Positions 1 to 9,465 of a stretch of 64,000 nt of DNA are shown here, piece by piece. The notes under the pieces were generated by a model that did no database searches, was not told where the DNA came from, and saw nothing but the letters and a program-made list of their open reading frames with translations. The stretch covers positions 3,165,757 to 3,229,756 of the forward strand of contig OZ024916.1 in assembly GCA_964017125.1 (NCBI GenBank), given 5' to 3'. This DNA is from Flabesymbios commensalis. Its lineage: Eukaryota; Annelida; Polychaeta; Terebellida; Flabelligeridae. The position numbers and the translations under genes are program-made. Position 1 is the stretch's first letter; each line of letters starts with the position of its first letter.

Positions 1-396
1 GACAATTACAACTATGAAATATTTTTGTATAAACCATGGAGCATAAAAGTTTTTTTTTCAATTTGAATTCATCATGTATGTCTTAGTTAGCTCTTTCCGC
101 TTCATGTGAATACATATGTTATGAGTCAGCGGCCATTGTAAATATTTGTTACTCTTACAGCGCGGGGATCGACTTGGTCTTCAAAATTCGACTAATATTG
201 AGTTATTTAGCTCATTGACAAGTCCTAGATTGTATATAAATATATCGGGCTTTAAATTGAAACCATTTCATTGTATGTATAATCTTTAATACTTTTTAAA
301 ATTGTCCAGGTCTTTAATATGTTTAGAAAGTGAACGAAATGACGACAAACGTCACATTTTGACGACCAAAGTCGATCCCCGCGATGTAAGTGTTAA
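1..396 (-). mobile_element. Family B MITE, hairpin split by about 150 bp
   Basis: The B body (AGTTAGCTCTTTCCGCTTCA, ATACATATGTTATG) is read on the minus strand at 80-150. The two hairpin arms (CGCGGGGATCGACTTGGTC near 160 and GACCAAAGTCGATCCCCGCG near 365) are separated by unrelated AT-rich sequence. The copy ends at GTTAACCC near 396. Its other end lies outside the window. Confidence 0.7.
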
Positions 397-581
397 CCCA
401 GAGAATTTAGCTGCTGTAGAAATGCTAGGGTGATCTACCTCATTAATTTGACCTTCTCCCTCAGAAGGTGAAGTGTCCCTTAGATGTAAGCATTAACGCC
501 CTCCTGTGGCGACAAGGGGAAACAGACGATTCATAACACTCGGAATCCAGTCCCTAGTCACCCGGCGAACAACAGGCATCG

Positions 582-647
582 AGCCAGTGCTGGTTTAATG
601 CTGGGCCAGCGTCACAGGCGGTGGTCCAACATTGAACCAGCATTGGC
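582..647. mobile_element. Family E palindromic element, core only
   Basis: GCCAGTGCTGGTTTAATGCT is mirrored by AACATTGAACCAGCATTGGC around GGGCCAGCGTCACAGGCGGT. Several mismatches between the arms suggest an older copy. Confidence 0.75.
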
Positions 648-934
648 TTTTTGTCTTTCGTTCAGTGGTTGGACTGTCAGACTTCTGTCAAAAGCCATCT
701 CCTAACCTTATGTGTGGCAAAGCCACAGTTAACTCACAGATCACTAAGTTTTCTCAATTGAATTTTTTCAGCTTTTTAGTTGAAATTTTCACCCACCATC
801 AATATCACCATACACTTTGAAGCGAGCGCCATATAATTCCGAGAGGTATCCATGCCATTCTACATGGACGTGCACAATTTTCTGTGCTGGAGTGCGACGT
901 CACTGTTGCCAGGTTTCGTGCATTATCAAAACGT

Positions 935-1024
935 GGGGTGCATCTCACAGAAAAACTTTTCTGATGCAAAAGAGAGGAAGTTAAGAAAGGTTTAAAGTGT
1001 GGATTTTTTTGTGAAATGCACCCC
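935..1024. mobile_element. Short family J-like MITE
   Basis: The ends GGGGTGCATCTCACA and TGTGAAATGCACCCC are inverted repeats. The inside holds ACTTTTCTGATG and GAGAGGAAGTTAAGA, a diverged form of the J core at 47713-48046. Confidence 0.5.
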
Positions 1025-1590
1025 TAGCTGGCCTTTCACTCTTTCACAGTGACTCAACAGAAGAGCCGAGGGAAATAAAATAATATCGATATGAATTCAA
1101 AATAACTGATTGGATGCTCCTGTCACCTATCAGAGTTTATATACGAAAAGCCAGCAAAAATGTGGCTGTAGAAATATTCGTGATTGATAGATTTATTGAA
1201 GATATAACAAACCACATCGAATTGGATGGTGCCAACAATGAACCTGAGCTAAAACATGGCCCATTTTGTGTGTTATAAGTGCGTGTCATTGAATGATGGC
1301 CTTTAAGACATCTCATGAATATTCAGTGAGCACTCTCAGCTTCCGGTTGTCCATTGCGCACCCATCGCCGCGCAGCACCCGGCTCCCTTCACGATGTCTG
1401 TTCACGACAGGCGATAATTAGACAAGTTCAGATGGGCCACAACACCCATACATTGTACTTCTCTGCGGAGACAAGCCGCAGTAACGGCTTATTTGCTTTA
1501 CGAGCCGACGCCAGCCGATGGCTTTTAGACTAATAGTAATAATTTTATATAGGTTAAAAGCATAACAATAATTATAGCATACTTTTTTTT
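1025..1590. other. No gene recognised
   Basis: The segment is mostly AT-rich. A GC-richer stretch at 1290-1420 contains CATGAATATTCAGTGAG, resembling a POU/octamer site, and has no copy elsewhere in the window. It may be single-copy regulatory DNA, but nothing here proves it. Confidence 0.3.
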
Positions 1591-2110
1591 GGTACAGAAG
1601 TATTCTACTTCTATTATTTCTTATACTTTTATGCTTATGCTTTCTGTACATAGATGAATATGAATATAGTTGCTGCCTATCTTGCAGAGGCTTCTGGGCG
1701 GGGGCCCTAGGGTAGTGGTTAGCACAGCTGCCTTTCACGCTAGAGTTCGGGGTTCGGTTCCCGGTCTCGGCGGGCTTCCCCATCCACGTGTGAAACTCAG
1801 TATTGTGGGGAGCCTCCGTGACCGAGTGGTATTGTGCTCGGCCTCAGACCGCCAGGGCTCGAATTTCGAATCCTGTGTCTGGAGGACAGTGTCATCTCAT
1901 TCATCTCACCATCCTCGTGAGGTTCTCCTGGCCCAGTTTAGCCTATATGTGCACAAAGGTGGCCTAAAGCCCGATTCATTTCATTTGCAGAGGCTTCTAT
2001 AAGCCTGTTCTAGCACAGCACGACCAATGTTGTATATAATATTTTAATGTTATAATGTGTATATTTTTTGTATCTATTTTTAAATATATGTATTGGTCAA
2101 AAACTAAATA
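1591..2110 (+). mobile_element. Dispersed repeat R (LINE-like 3' tail), split by a SINE
   Basis: The sequence on both sides of the SINE (TAGTTGCTGCCTATCTTGCA, then TATAAGCCTGTTCTAGC and AGCACGACCAATGTTGTAT, ending in a TAAATAAAAAAATAAAA-like tail) is found uninterrupted on the minus strand at 18001-18180. The A-rich, polyadenylation-like end suggests a retroelement 3' tail. No coding part is present. Confidence 0.65.
1696..1984 (+). mobile_element. SINE-1a, with 14-bp target duplication
   Basis: This is a tRNA-derived SINE with two promoter-like units. The head has an A-box-like TAGGGTAGTGG and a B-box-like GGTTCGGTTCCC. The second half has GACCGAGTGGTATTGTGCTC and GGCTCGAATTTCGAATCCTG, again in A/B box order. 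The tail is GCCCGATTCATTTCAT. It is flanked by TTGCAGAGGCTTCT at 1682-1695 and 1985-1998. The uninterrupted relative at 18001-18180 shows the empty site, so both borders are exact. RNA polymerase III transcription is inferred from the boxes. Confidence 0.93.
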
Positions 2111-2129
2111 AAAAAATAAAAAATAGAAA

Positions 2130-2925
2130 TAAACTGTTACTGCTATTTGTCTTTCAGCTGCTGGACTTTCTTCTGCAATCGAGTACTGGTATAATGATCG
2201 CCGAGCAAAGACAAACAGCAGTAACTGCTTACTTAAATAAACAAAAATAAACTATTACTGCTATTTGTCTTTGAGCTGAAGGACTTTCTTCTGCCATCGA
2301 GTACTGGCATAATGATCGCCGTTCGAAGACAAACATCAGTGACTGCTACACTTGTAAAGTAAGCAGTTACTGCTGTTTGCCTTTGAGCTGCAGGATTCTC
2401 TTCTGCCATCGAGTACTGGCATACTGACCGCCGTGCAAAGACAAACAGCAGTAACTGCTTACTTTTCAAGTAAGCAGTTACTGTTTTTTGTCTTTGAGCT
2501 GCAGGATTCTCTTCTGCCATTGAGTACTGGCATACTGACCGCCGTGCAAAGGCAAACAGCAGTAACTGCTTACTTGAAAAAGTGAACTATTACTGCTGCT
2601 TGTCTTTGAGCTGCAGGATTCTCTTCTGCCATCGAGTACTGGCACACTGACCGCCGTGCAAAGGCAAGCAGCAGTAACTGCTTACTTAAAAAAGTCAGCA
2701 GTTACAGCTGTTTGTCTTCTAGCTGCAGGATTCTCTTCTGCCATTGAGTACTGGCATACTGACCGCCGTGCAAAGGCAAACAGCAGTAACTGCTTACTTA
2801 AAAAAGTAAGCTGTCACTGCTGTTTGTCTTTGAGCTGCAGGATTCTCTTCTGCTATCGAGTACTAGCATACTGATTGCTGAGCAAAGACAAACAGTAGTA
2901 ACTGATTACTTGAAAAGTAAGATGC
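2130..2925. repeat. Family F hairpin array, about seven 111-118 bp units
   Basis: Each unit has an arm (GTAAGCAGTTACTGCTGTTT then GTCTTTG), a loop of about 50 nt (AGCTGCAGGATTCTCTTCTG, then CATCGAGTACTGGCATAC) and the inverted arm (CAAAGACAAACAGCAGTAAC then TGCTTAC). Units start near 2130, 2249, 2359, 2470, 2581, 2692 and 2803. The arms are better conserved than unconstrained drift would suggest. Any long readings here are repeat-driven, not genes. Confidence 0.9.
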
Positions 2926-3032
2926 TGTTTCCCATTGCATCACGTCACATTACAAAGATTCAATTTCGCTTCAGAATGATTTTCAGGATTCTGAGATGAG
3001 ACACCCACAGAGCGTAGTACTCTACCAAGGTG

Positions 3033-3252
3033 TGAGGAGCGCGCAGCGCGTGGTCCTGCGGAAAAATAACGTTGATACACTGGTCTCAACCTTAAGTGGA
3101 CGAGGCTGCCATTGACCTGATCGCCTAGTCACATTGAGAAGGGAGAAACAATGCTGTTTCTCTGAAAACCCCACACGGGAACAGCGGGGCTCGAAACCGG
3201 GACGCATGTATGACTGGCGAGGCAGTAAGGCGCTCTAGTCATTGCTACGTCC
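3033..3252 (-). mobile_element. SINE-3, minus strand
   Basis: Read on the minus strand, a tRNA-like head (GGGGACGTAGCAATGACTAG, B-box-like GGTTTCGAGCCCCGCT) is followed by TTTCTCCCTTCTCAATGTGA and ends in CCACGCGCTGCGCGCTCCTC. It is homologous to 48205-48415. Confidence 0.8.
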
Positions 3253-3269
3253 CCTTCCCTACTCTGCCA

Positions 3270-3410
3270 AGGTCAATAGCAGTACCTGTTTACATCAATT
3301 GCAAGAAGTTGCTGTTGTATTGACTTTCGTTCGCCGTGAAAAGAGAAATAGCAGTAGCTGCTTACTTGAAAAATAACAGTTTCTGCTGTTTGTCGTTGCA
3401 CGGCCATTCT
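3270..3410. repeat. Family F remnants
   Basis: Several decayed F arms (AATAGCAGTAGCTGCTTAC, AACAGTTTCTGCTGTTTGTC) lie around a diverged loop containing TTCGTTCGCCGTGAAAAG. Confidence 0.6.
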
Positions 3411-3498
3411 TATCGGTGCTAATTTTTATAGAGCCACGAAATATGTAAACATTCCACTTATCTCCAGAGCAATGGCGTGGAGGCTCTACAATATACAT

Positions 3499-3592
3499 AT
3501 TCTGTAAAACGCAGTGACGTCACTAGGTAAAAACAAGGTTATATAAAACCCCCTCCCCCATACTTTGTTTTGTGAAACTCAGTGACGTCACT
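3499..3592. mobile_element. Family L element with CRE octamers and a TATA-like box
   Basis: It shares TTCTGTAAAACGCAGTGACG and AAAACAAGGTTATATAA with 20848-20974. TGACGTCA occurs at 3515-3522 and 3583-3590, and TATATAAAA follows the first. The duplicated GTGGAGGCTCTACAATATAC at 3476 and 3663 brackets the locus. Confidence 0.55.
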
Positions 3593-3784
3593 CGCAAAAC
3601 AATAAATAAATTATTTTAATATTTAATCCTTTAGCACGAAGCATGACTAAGGCAGAGCAATTGCGTGGAGGCTCTACAATATACATATAGGCCATCAGAA
3701 TAATTAGACAATATTCGACAATCGCAAACAATAAACAGATTATTTTATTATTTACTCCGTTAGCACGAATCACGACTAAAACAG

Positions 3785-4020
3785 TTTAACCTATTCAGTG
3801 CGCGGACCGTCACTATACGTCAGAATCTGACGTCTGTAGACGTCAGATTCTGACGTATAAAGACGATCCCCGTGGTGGAATGAATTAAAACATTTCTAAT
3901 GGTAGTAGACCCATATCATATGTATTAAGATGAAAAGTAAAGAGCTAACTAAGATATTTATGATGATTTCAAACTGAAAAAACCCTTTGGTCTCGACGGT
4001 TTATATACAAGGGTTTATTA
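3785..4020 (+). mobile_element. Family B MITE
   Basis: A near-perfect hairpin at 3810-3865 (TACGTCAGAATCTGACGTCT / AGACGTCAGATTCTGACGTA) is followed by the B body (GTAGACCCATATCATA, AAAGAGCTAACTAAGA, TTTATGATGATTTCAAACTG) and the end motif TTGGTCTC...GGTTTATA. Confidence 0.8.
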
Positions 4021-4397
4021 GTACTTTGAGCAGCACCCTTTAGAGCCTGGGTTCAACTTGGGTCCAAGTGCAGTACTCTACTGTAACCAAAATCTGCAAA
4101 TTATATTTAAATGTTTTAGTGCTCAAATAATTGAACAAATTGAACACAGCCGCAGGAATAACCAATTAAACAGCGCATGAAAACAAATACTTAAAAACTA
4201 ACCAGACACAAATTTACATGGTGAATAAATTGAAAACAATAATTATTAATCAGCAAAGTACAGAAAAATTATTTGATGCTATTCTCAAAGCAAATAAAAA
4301 ACAGACGTTTAAAATATTTTCAAAATCATAGAAATTCTAGCATTATTTTGTATTTTCAAACCACACCAAGACCGACCTCTTGTTCTGAATGCTTGGT
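4021..4397. other. No feature recognised
   Basis: AT-rich unique-looking DNA. No repeat family, palindrome or credible frame was seen. Confidence 0.4.
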
Positions 4398-4562
4398 ACG
4401 GCCGATGGCTCACTCTCTGGCTCGTAACTTGGAGGTACCGGGTTCGACCGACCGGGGTCCGCCATCATTGTTATTTATGCTAGCATGTAAAATGCCCCAG
4501 CTGTTCAAATGTTTGGTTTTGATGTACTATGCATTAACAAAACCTTAAACTTGAACTTGAAG
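4398..4562 (+). mobile_element. SINE-2-like tRNA-head fragment
   Basis: ACGGCCGATGGCTCAC...CTCGTAACTTGGAGGTACCG and GGTTCGACCGACCGG match the SINE-2 head. The body after CCAGCTGTTCAAATG diverges and ends in AAACCTTAAACTTGAACTTG, so this is an old or different tail type. Confidence 0.6.
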
Positions 4563-4860
4563 TAAGTCAATAAAAGTATAACATAGTCCTGACTACTGAC
4601 TTTTTTATCGCGATATTGATAAAATTACATAATTTAGTCATTGCACAAAAAAAGCTTTTAAAAAAAAGCTTTTGATAAAAAAAAAAATAATGTATTTTTG
4701 TTTCTCTCTGTGGTGTATTGTCGGCTGTGGTACACTAAGTGTTAATTGATAATTCTATAAATATGCTGATCAGAGGCTCGTGCAGTTATTGACATCATAA
4801 AACTACCATTAATTACACATGTAGCACGAAATCAATCATTGTGCTGGTGAAATGACTGTC
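4563..4860. other. AT-rich spacer
   Basis: It contains a small A/T foldback (AAAAAGCTTTT repeated at 4649-4675) and no recognisable gene. Confidence 0.4.
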
Positions 4861-4867
4861 TCTATTG

Positions 4868-4922
4868 TTCGTCATCTGAAGCTGGAATTGCTAACGCAAT
4901 TTCCATATTCAAATGACGAAAA
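4868..4922. mobile_element. Family H hairpin
   Basis: TTCGTCATCTGAAGCTGGAA / TTCCATATTCAAATGACGAA is closed by TTGC-TAAC-GCAA. The other strand reads C-GTTA-G. Full-length boundaries are not visible in this copy. Confidence 0.7.
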
Positions 4923-5134
4923 ATGTCCCCCAAAAAAACAGACGTCTTTCAAACTGTGTTATTTGATTAGATAAACATATCTACCAATAGACATCTAATA
5001 AATTACCGTGACAATTTATTCTCTTTCAAAAATGCTTCACATATACGGAGCCAGCAATACAGGGGTTAATTGCACATGTAGCAAGAAATCAATGTCAATA
5101 ACAATAGGTGTACACCAGATGATGTGGATCCAAA

Positions 5135-5878
5135 GCTAATTAGGCTCTATTAGATTGTGCTGCCACAAGAAACAGAAATATCGTACATATACAGCAGTAG
5201 GCCTATATATATTTTAGTTCGAATTTGCGTGGTTGCAATTTAAAATAAGCAATAAATTTCGGCCAAAATATAAATATAAGTAAGATTTTACACATAAAAT
5301 AAATATCACATTGAAAAAAAGCTAATTAGGCTCTATTAGATTGTGCTGCCACAAGAAACAGAAATATCGTACATATGCAGCAGCAGGCCTATATATATTT
5401 TAGTTTGAATTTGCGTGGTTGCAATTTAAAATAAGCAATAAATTTCGGCAAAAATATAAATATAAGTAAGATTTTACACATAAAATAAATATCACATTGA
5501 AAAAAAGCTAATTAGGCTCTATTAGATTGTGCTGCCACAAGAAACAGAAATATCGTACATATACAGCAGTAGGCCTATATATATTTTAGTTTGAATTTGC
5601 GTGGTTGCAATTTAAAATAAGCAATAAATTTCGGCAAAAATATAAATATAAGTAAGATTTTACACATAAAATAAATATCACATTGAAAAAAAGCTAATTA
5701 GGCTCTATTAGATTGTGCTGCCACAAGAAACAGAAATATCGTACATATACAGCAGTAGGCCTATATATATTTTAGTTTGAATTTGCGTGGGTGCAATTTA
5801 AAATAAGCAATACATTTCGGCGAAAATATAAATATAAGTAAGATTTTACACATAAAATAAATATCACATTGAAAAAAA
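5135..5878. repeat. Tandem repeat, four 186-bp units
   Basis: Units begin with GCTAATTAGGCTCTATTAGA at 5135, 5321, 5507 and 5693, and the array ends at 5878. Spacing is exactly 186 bp and only a few substitutions separate units, so amplification is recent. No frame or known motif is shared with the rest of the window. Confidence 0.95.
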
Positions 5879-6019
5879 GCTACTCCCAACTTGTGTTGAA
5901 ACAGTATATAGAGGTTGCCATATGTCATTAAAATGAACATTATTACACCGGTAATACACTTGTTTTACTGTGTATTATTTGAAAATAAAAATAAAGAATG
6001 CAGTAAAATGTATGTACAC

Positions 6020-6260
6020 ATATTCCCTCTTTCACCGCCGGGTACGACTATAGTCGATTTTAATCCGTTTCATCAGCCGTCTAAATAACATTTATTGGAA
6101 ACGAAATATCGTCGCCTCGGAGCTAAAGGATCCTATCTGCCACTCTAACGAGTGTCAGATAGGATCCTTTAGCTCCGAGGCGACGATATGTGCTTAAACT
6201 TCAAAATTTGCAAATGTTTAGTCTTAAATTAGCTGATGTACACGTATTAACAGAGTAACC
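6020..6260 (+). mobile_element. Family A-like MITE carrying an 84-bp palindrome
   Basis: The left part (CCGGGTACGACTATAGTCG) and right part (TTCAAAATTTGCAAATGTTT) match the A layout seen whole at 18545-18791. The palindrome lies where A has GAATGAAAT/GTGTTTAAAC. Confidence 0.55.
6106..6189. repeat. 84-bp near-perfect palindrome
   Basis: Two 34-bp perfect arms (outer ATATCGTCGCCTCGGAGC, inner GATCCTATCTG) enclose C-CACTC-TAAC-GAGTG-T. One C/T mismatch interrupts an otherwise continuous stem. The loop on the other strand is C-GTTA-G. Confidence 0.95.
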
Positions 6261-6539
6261 GAATATGATTCTAGTAATCAAGAAATAGCTGAGAGTTTCT
6301 CCTTACACGGGGGTCTAGCGATCATAAGGTTTGTTAGCTGGCAGTGGAGACAGGTAGACTCCGGGAGGGGGGTGGCGGGGCTTTGGTTCATTTGATCGGT
6401 CGCCGGTCCCCGGGGGAATCTAAGGGGATGTGGACAAACCCCGCACTGCAGGATCTCTGATGAAGACTGAGTGAAAACTGAGTCCTGTACAAGAAGGGGC
6501 ACCTGCCTGTCTACCCGTGGACAGGCCCAAGCCGTAAAA

Positions 6540-6605
6540 GTCTGGGCTGTGGATTGCGGGATCCTTTTTACCCGGGACTTTCAACATGGCGGTGACTGAG
6601 AGGCA
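6540..6605 (+). other. Short sequence shared with the 46-kb minus-strand locus
   Basis: GATTGCGGGATCCTTTTTAC, then CGGGACTTTCAACATGGCGG and TGACTGAGAG, match the minus strand at about 46035-46115. From the ATG at 6584 a 14-codon frame (MAVTERHLHLAGRL) runs into a SINE. It could be a duplicated first exon or promoter fragment, or an unnamed repeat. Confidence 0.4.
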
Positions 6606-6618
6606 TCTCCACCTAGCA

Positions 6619-6903
6619 GGCCGGCTCTGATGGCTCACTCGTATCGACTGGGACTTGTAAACTGGGGGTACCAGGTTCGAATCCCGGGCGGGCGGATATC
6701 TGTCATCGTGGTTGTGCATATACAGTGTTCCAAAATGTTCAAAGGCCTGGAGTGTATAGTGCAGCCTATGGTACTGTGCACTATAAAGTACCCTTGAAGT
6801 CATTCGAAATAAGAGTAGGGCAAAGTTCCGGCTTCGGGCTTCCTTCTGTCGCGATATTGCCATGATTGTGCAGAAAGCGATGTAAAGCAATATTCATATA
6901 TTC
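6619..6903 (+). mobile_element. SINE-2
   Basis: The tRNA-like head (GGCCGGCTCTGATGGCTCAC; B box GGTTCGAATCCC) is followed by ATCTGTCATCGTGGTTGTGC, AGGCCTGGAGTGTATAGTGC, GGTACTGTGCACTATAAAG and the tail CGATGTAAAGCAATATTCAT. It is nearly full length. Confidence 0.88.
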
Positions 6904-6910
6904 TCCATGC

Positions 6911-7018
6911 CCCAGCAAACACGAGACATCCACCAAATGTTAGGCAAATGCTGGGCCAGCGTCGTAGACGGTGGCCCAGCATTGGTCTAACATTTGGTGG
7001 ATGTCTCGTGTTTGCAGC
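6911..7018. mobile_element. Family E palindromic element, full length
   Basis: The whole 108 bp folds on itself. CCCAGCAAACACGAGACATC pairs with GATGTCTCGTGTTTGC at the outside and CTGGGCCAGCGTC with GACGGTGGCCCAG at the centre, closing on GTA at 6964-6966. It is the best E copy here and defines the family ends as CAGCAAACAC/GTGTTTGC. Confidence 0.93.
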
Positions 7019-7395
7019 GATCCAAAAGTCCGAAAAATGCACGTAGCTATTTAATGATGCTGCAAAAAATCAACTGAGCATGCGATGCTGTGGGTGAAAT
7101 GTTACTGATTCTAATAAACCTTTATCGCCCTGATCAATGGAGACCAAGCCTGATATATGGCCGTCCACATTTAGGTCCCACGTTTTTCATTGGGCGTAAT
7201 CTGTGGCTGGAACCTTCAGTTTCCCGGTATACTTTAGCCAGGTTGGGGCACCTGCCTGTCTACCAGGGCTGACTGAGGGAGGAGGAGTAATGAAGGTAAA
7301 TCAGGGAGAAACAAGCTGGGGGATGAACACATGACCATGCAGGCTATATAGGATAGTTGTGTAAGGCGGCCAGAAGAATGGACTCAAAAATGAAG
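7019..7395. other. No feature recognised
   Basis: It includes CACCTGCCTGTCTACC at 7250, also present at 6510, hinting at a small local duplication. No gene is visible. Confidence 0.35.
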
Positions 7396-8222
7396 ATAAA
7401 ATGAACTACCAACATATGACAGCCCAATATAGTATAGCCTAACATAGGATAGCCCAATATAGGTAGCCCAATATAGTATAGCTCTAGATAGGATAGCCCA
7501 ACATAGGATATAGTATAGCCCAATATGGTATACCTTAACATAGGACAGCCCAATAGAGGATAGCACAATATAGCATAGCCCAATATAGTATACTCTAACA
7601 TAGGACAGCCCGATATAGGATAGCCCAATATGGTATACCTTAACATAGGAAAACCCAATACAGGATAGCCCAATATACTATACCCTAACATATGACAGCC
7701 CAATAGAGGATAGCCCAATATAGTATACCCTAACATATGACAGCCCAATATAGGATAGCCCAATATAGTATACCCTAACATAGGACAGCCCAATAGAGGA
7801 TAGCCCAATATAGGATAGCCCAAAATAGGTTAGCTCAATATTGGATAGAGCAACATAGGATAGGCCTATCTAAAATGACCCGATATAGCATAGTCAAATA
7901 TAGCATAGCCCAATATATCATAGCCCAATATAGCATAGCCCAATATAGCATAGCCCAATATTGCATAACCCAATAAAGCTAGCCCAATATAGGATAACCC
8001 AATCAATATAGTATATCCCAACATAGGATAGCCAAATATGGGGTAGCACAATATAGCATGGCTCAATATAACATAGCCCAATATAGCATTGCAATATATG
8101 GCATAGCCCGATATAGTACAGCCCAGCATAGTATTGTCCAATATAGCATAGCCCAACATATGCGGGCCCAATATAGAATAGCCCAACATAGGATAGCCCA
8201 ACATAGGATAGCCCACATATGG
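7396..8222. repeat. Degenerate 15-bp minisatellite
   Basis: About 55 imperfect units of ATAGCCCAATATAGG / ATAGCCTAACATAGG. The multiple-of-three period keeps frames open (LGYPMLGYTIL-type reading on the minus strand), which explains the long spurious frames. No coding role is inferred. Confidence 0.92.
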
Positions 8223-8359
8223 ATCGCGGTAGCGAGACACAACTTCAGGTGACAAAAAAACTGAATTGCTCTAAGAGTTAAAGTTGATATTCGTCCCCTA
8301 CAAGCCGCGAATTGCTGTCGCAATTCTTGATTTTTACTGAAGTATTTAGTATTCATTAA

Positions 8360-8557
8360 TACACCAAAGCGCTAAATTAAATTTAAATTAAATTAAATTT
8401 AATTTCAATTATCCTACAACCGCGACCCACAACTTCAAGGGGATGTGTGAAAATTGCTGATATTTTTTTAATTTACACATACTGATGTTTAAACATCCGT
8501 TTCATTCCCAAAAGCGGTCGCATATGATCGGGTAACAAAACAAATTAATAACGATTA
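8360..8557 (-). mobile_element. Family A MITE, reverse, partial
   Basis: It begins CCAAAGCGCTAAATTAAA (A right end) and continues CGACCCACAACTTCAAGGGG, CTGATGTTTAAACATCCG and CGATTATG. Only one hairpin arm remains. It stops at the C element. Confidence 0.65.
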
Positions 8558-8876
8558 TGTCATGGAGGAGGAACGAAATTCGATAGATTCGTAGATCCGA
8601 ATGTCGAGGCGCGTAGCGCTGAGTATATTCGGATCTACGAATCTATTGTAATTGAGTTCTTTTTCCGACTTAAAATACACGAAATAGGTACATGAAAACA
8701 TTTGATATAGACAAAATTTAGAACAAAATTATAGTTAGCATGGTAAACAATGAAACATTAGCCATGGTAAAACCTGTATATTGAGTCAGACCTGGTCAGT
8801 AAAAAAATAACAGTAGATTCATAGATCCGAATATACTGTTTTAACAATAGACTGACGTCACCAGTGTATTTTAAAA
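8558..8876 (+). mobile_element. Family C element
   Basis: The large hairpin GATAGATTCGTAGATCCGAA / TTCGGATCTACGAATCTAT (loop GTA at 8613-8615) is followed by the body (CTTAAAATACACGAAATAGG, TAGCATGGTAAACAATGAAA). The end part is AGATCCGAATATACTG, TTTTAACAATAGACTGACG. TGACGTCA lies at 8853-8860. Confidence 0.85.
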
Positions 8877-8962
8877 TTCGTTAAAAATATTTATATGTAG
8901 AAAATTAGGTGAGCTTGCAGGGATGCAAAATAATGTTTGAAGGCATCCCGAGGATTGAAAGG

Positions 8963-9465
8963 GTTAACAGAAGACATACACAATAGACAGGAAGAGAAGC
9001 TAGGGATTATAACCTGTACCCCGAGGCTTAGAGGGTGCATAATCTGCATCCTAAAGCTGTTAAGGCTTAGTGAGGCAATCATCGAAATTAAGTCATTAAC
9101 AGATTCATCAGTGTCTGGAAAACCTACAAATCACTGAAATCAGTTTGTATTTATTTTTGTAAAAAATAATAGAATTGCTATATGATGAAACCATGGTACT
9201 GTGAAATACAGAAGAATAATTTTTTTATTAGGTTATCTTATTTATATTTCCACTCACCTAAAATTAACTAATTTGTTTGATTTCAGACTTAAAAAATAAT
9301 AAATCACGTAAATTAGGTCATAAACAAATTCATCGGTGTCTGGGAAAACATACCTGCCATTTTGCATGCATTTTTTAGTAAATAATGTTTGAATAAAAAG
9401 ATAATATACTAGTGTTGACACACGTGATGTTTTAAATATTCTGTATTTGAAATTCTCACACTCTG
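8963..9465. other. AT-rich spacer with a small internal duplication
   Basis: AAATTAAGTCATTAACAGAT...TCAGTGTCTGG at 9085 recurs diverged at 9308 (AAATTAGGTCATAAACAAAT...TCGGTGTCTGG). No gene was found. Confidence 0.4.

Larger units (their letters stand above)
8277..8962 (+). mobile_element. Family D copy split by nested A and C elements
   Basis: The D hairpin core (CTACAAGCCGCGAATTGCTG...GCAATTC) is at 8300-8328. The D right end (GTAGAAAATTAGGTGAGC, GGATGCAAAATAATG, GATTGAAAGGGTTAA) is at 8895-8962. Between them lie an A element in reverse orientation and a C element. Borders are approximate. Confidence 0.6.

Noticed and set aside
1670-2002. Open frames inside SINE-1 copies (also 15445-15825, 27323-27652)
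   Set aside because: The same reading recurs in every SINE copy and ends in the SINE tail. These are RNA polymerase III-type elements, not genes.
2130-2925. Regular hairpin repeats resembling a CRISPR array
   Set aside because: Arms and loops are both conserved, spacing is 111-118 bp and no unique spacers exist. The setting is eukaryotic.
7396-8255. Membrane protein reading LGYPILGYPMLG
   Set aside because: Degenerate 15-bp repeat; frames are open on both strands for the same reason.
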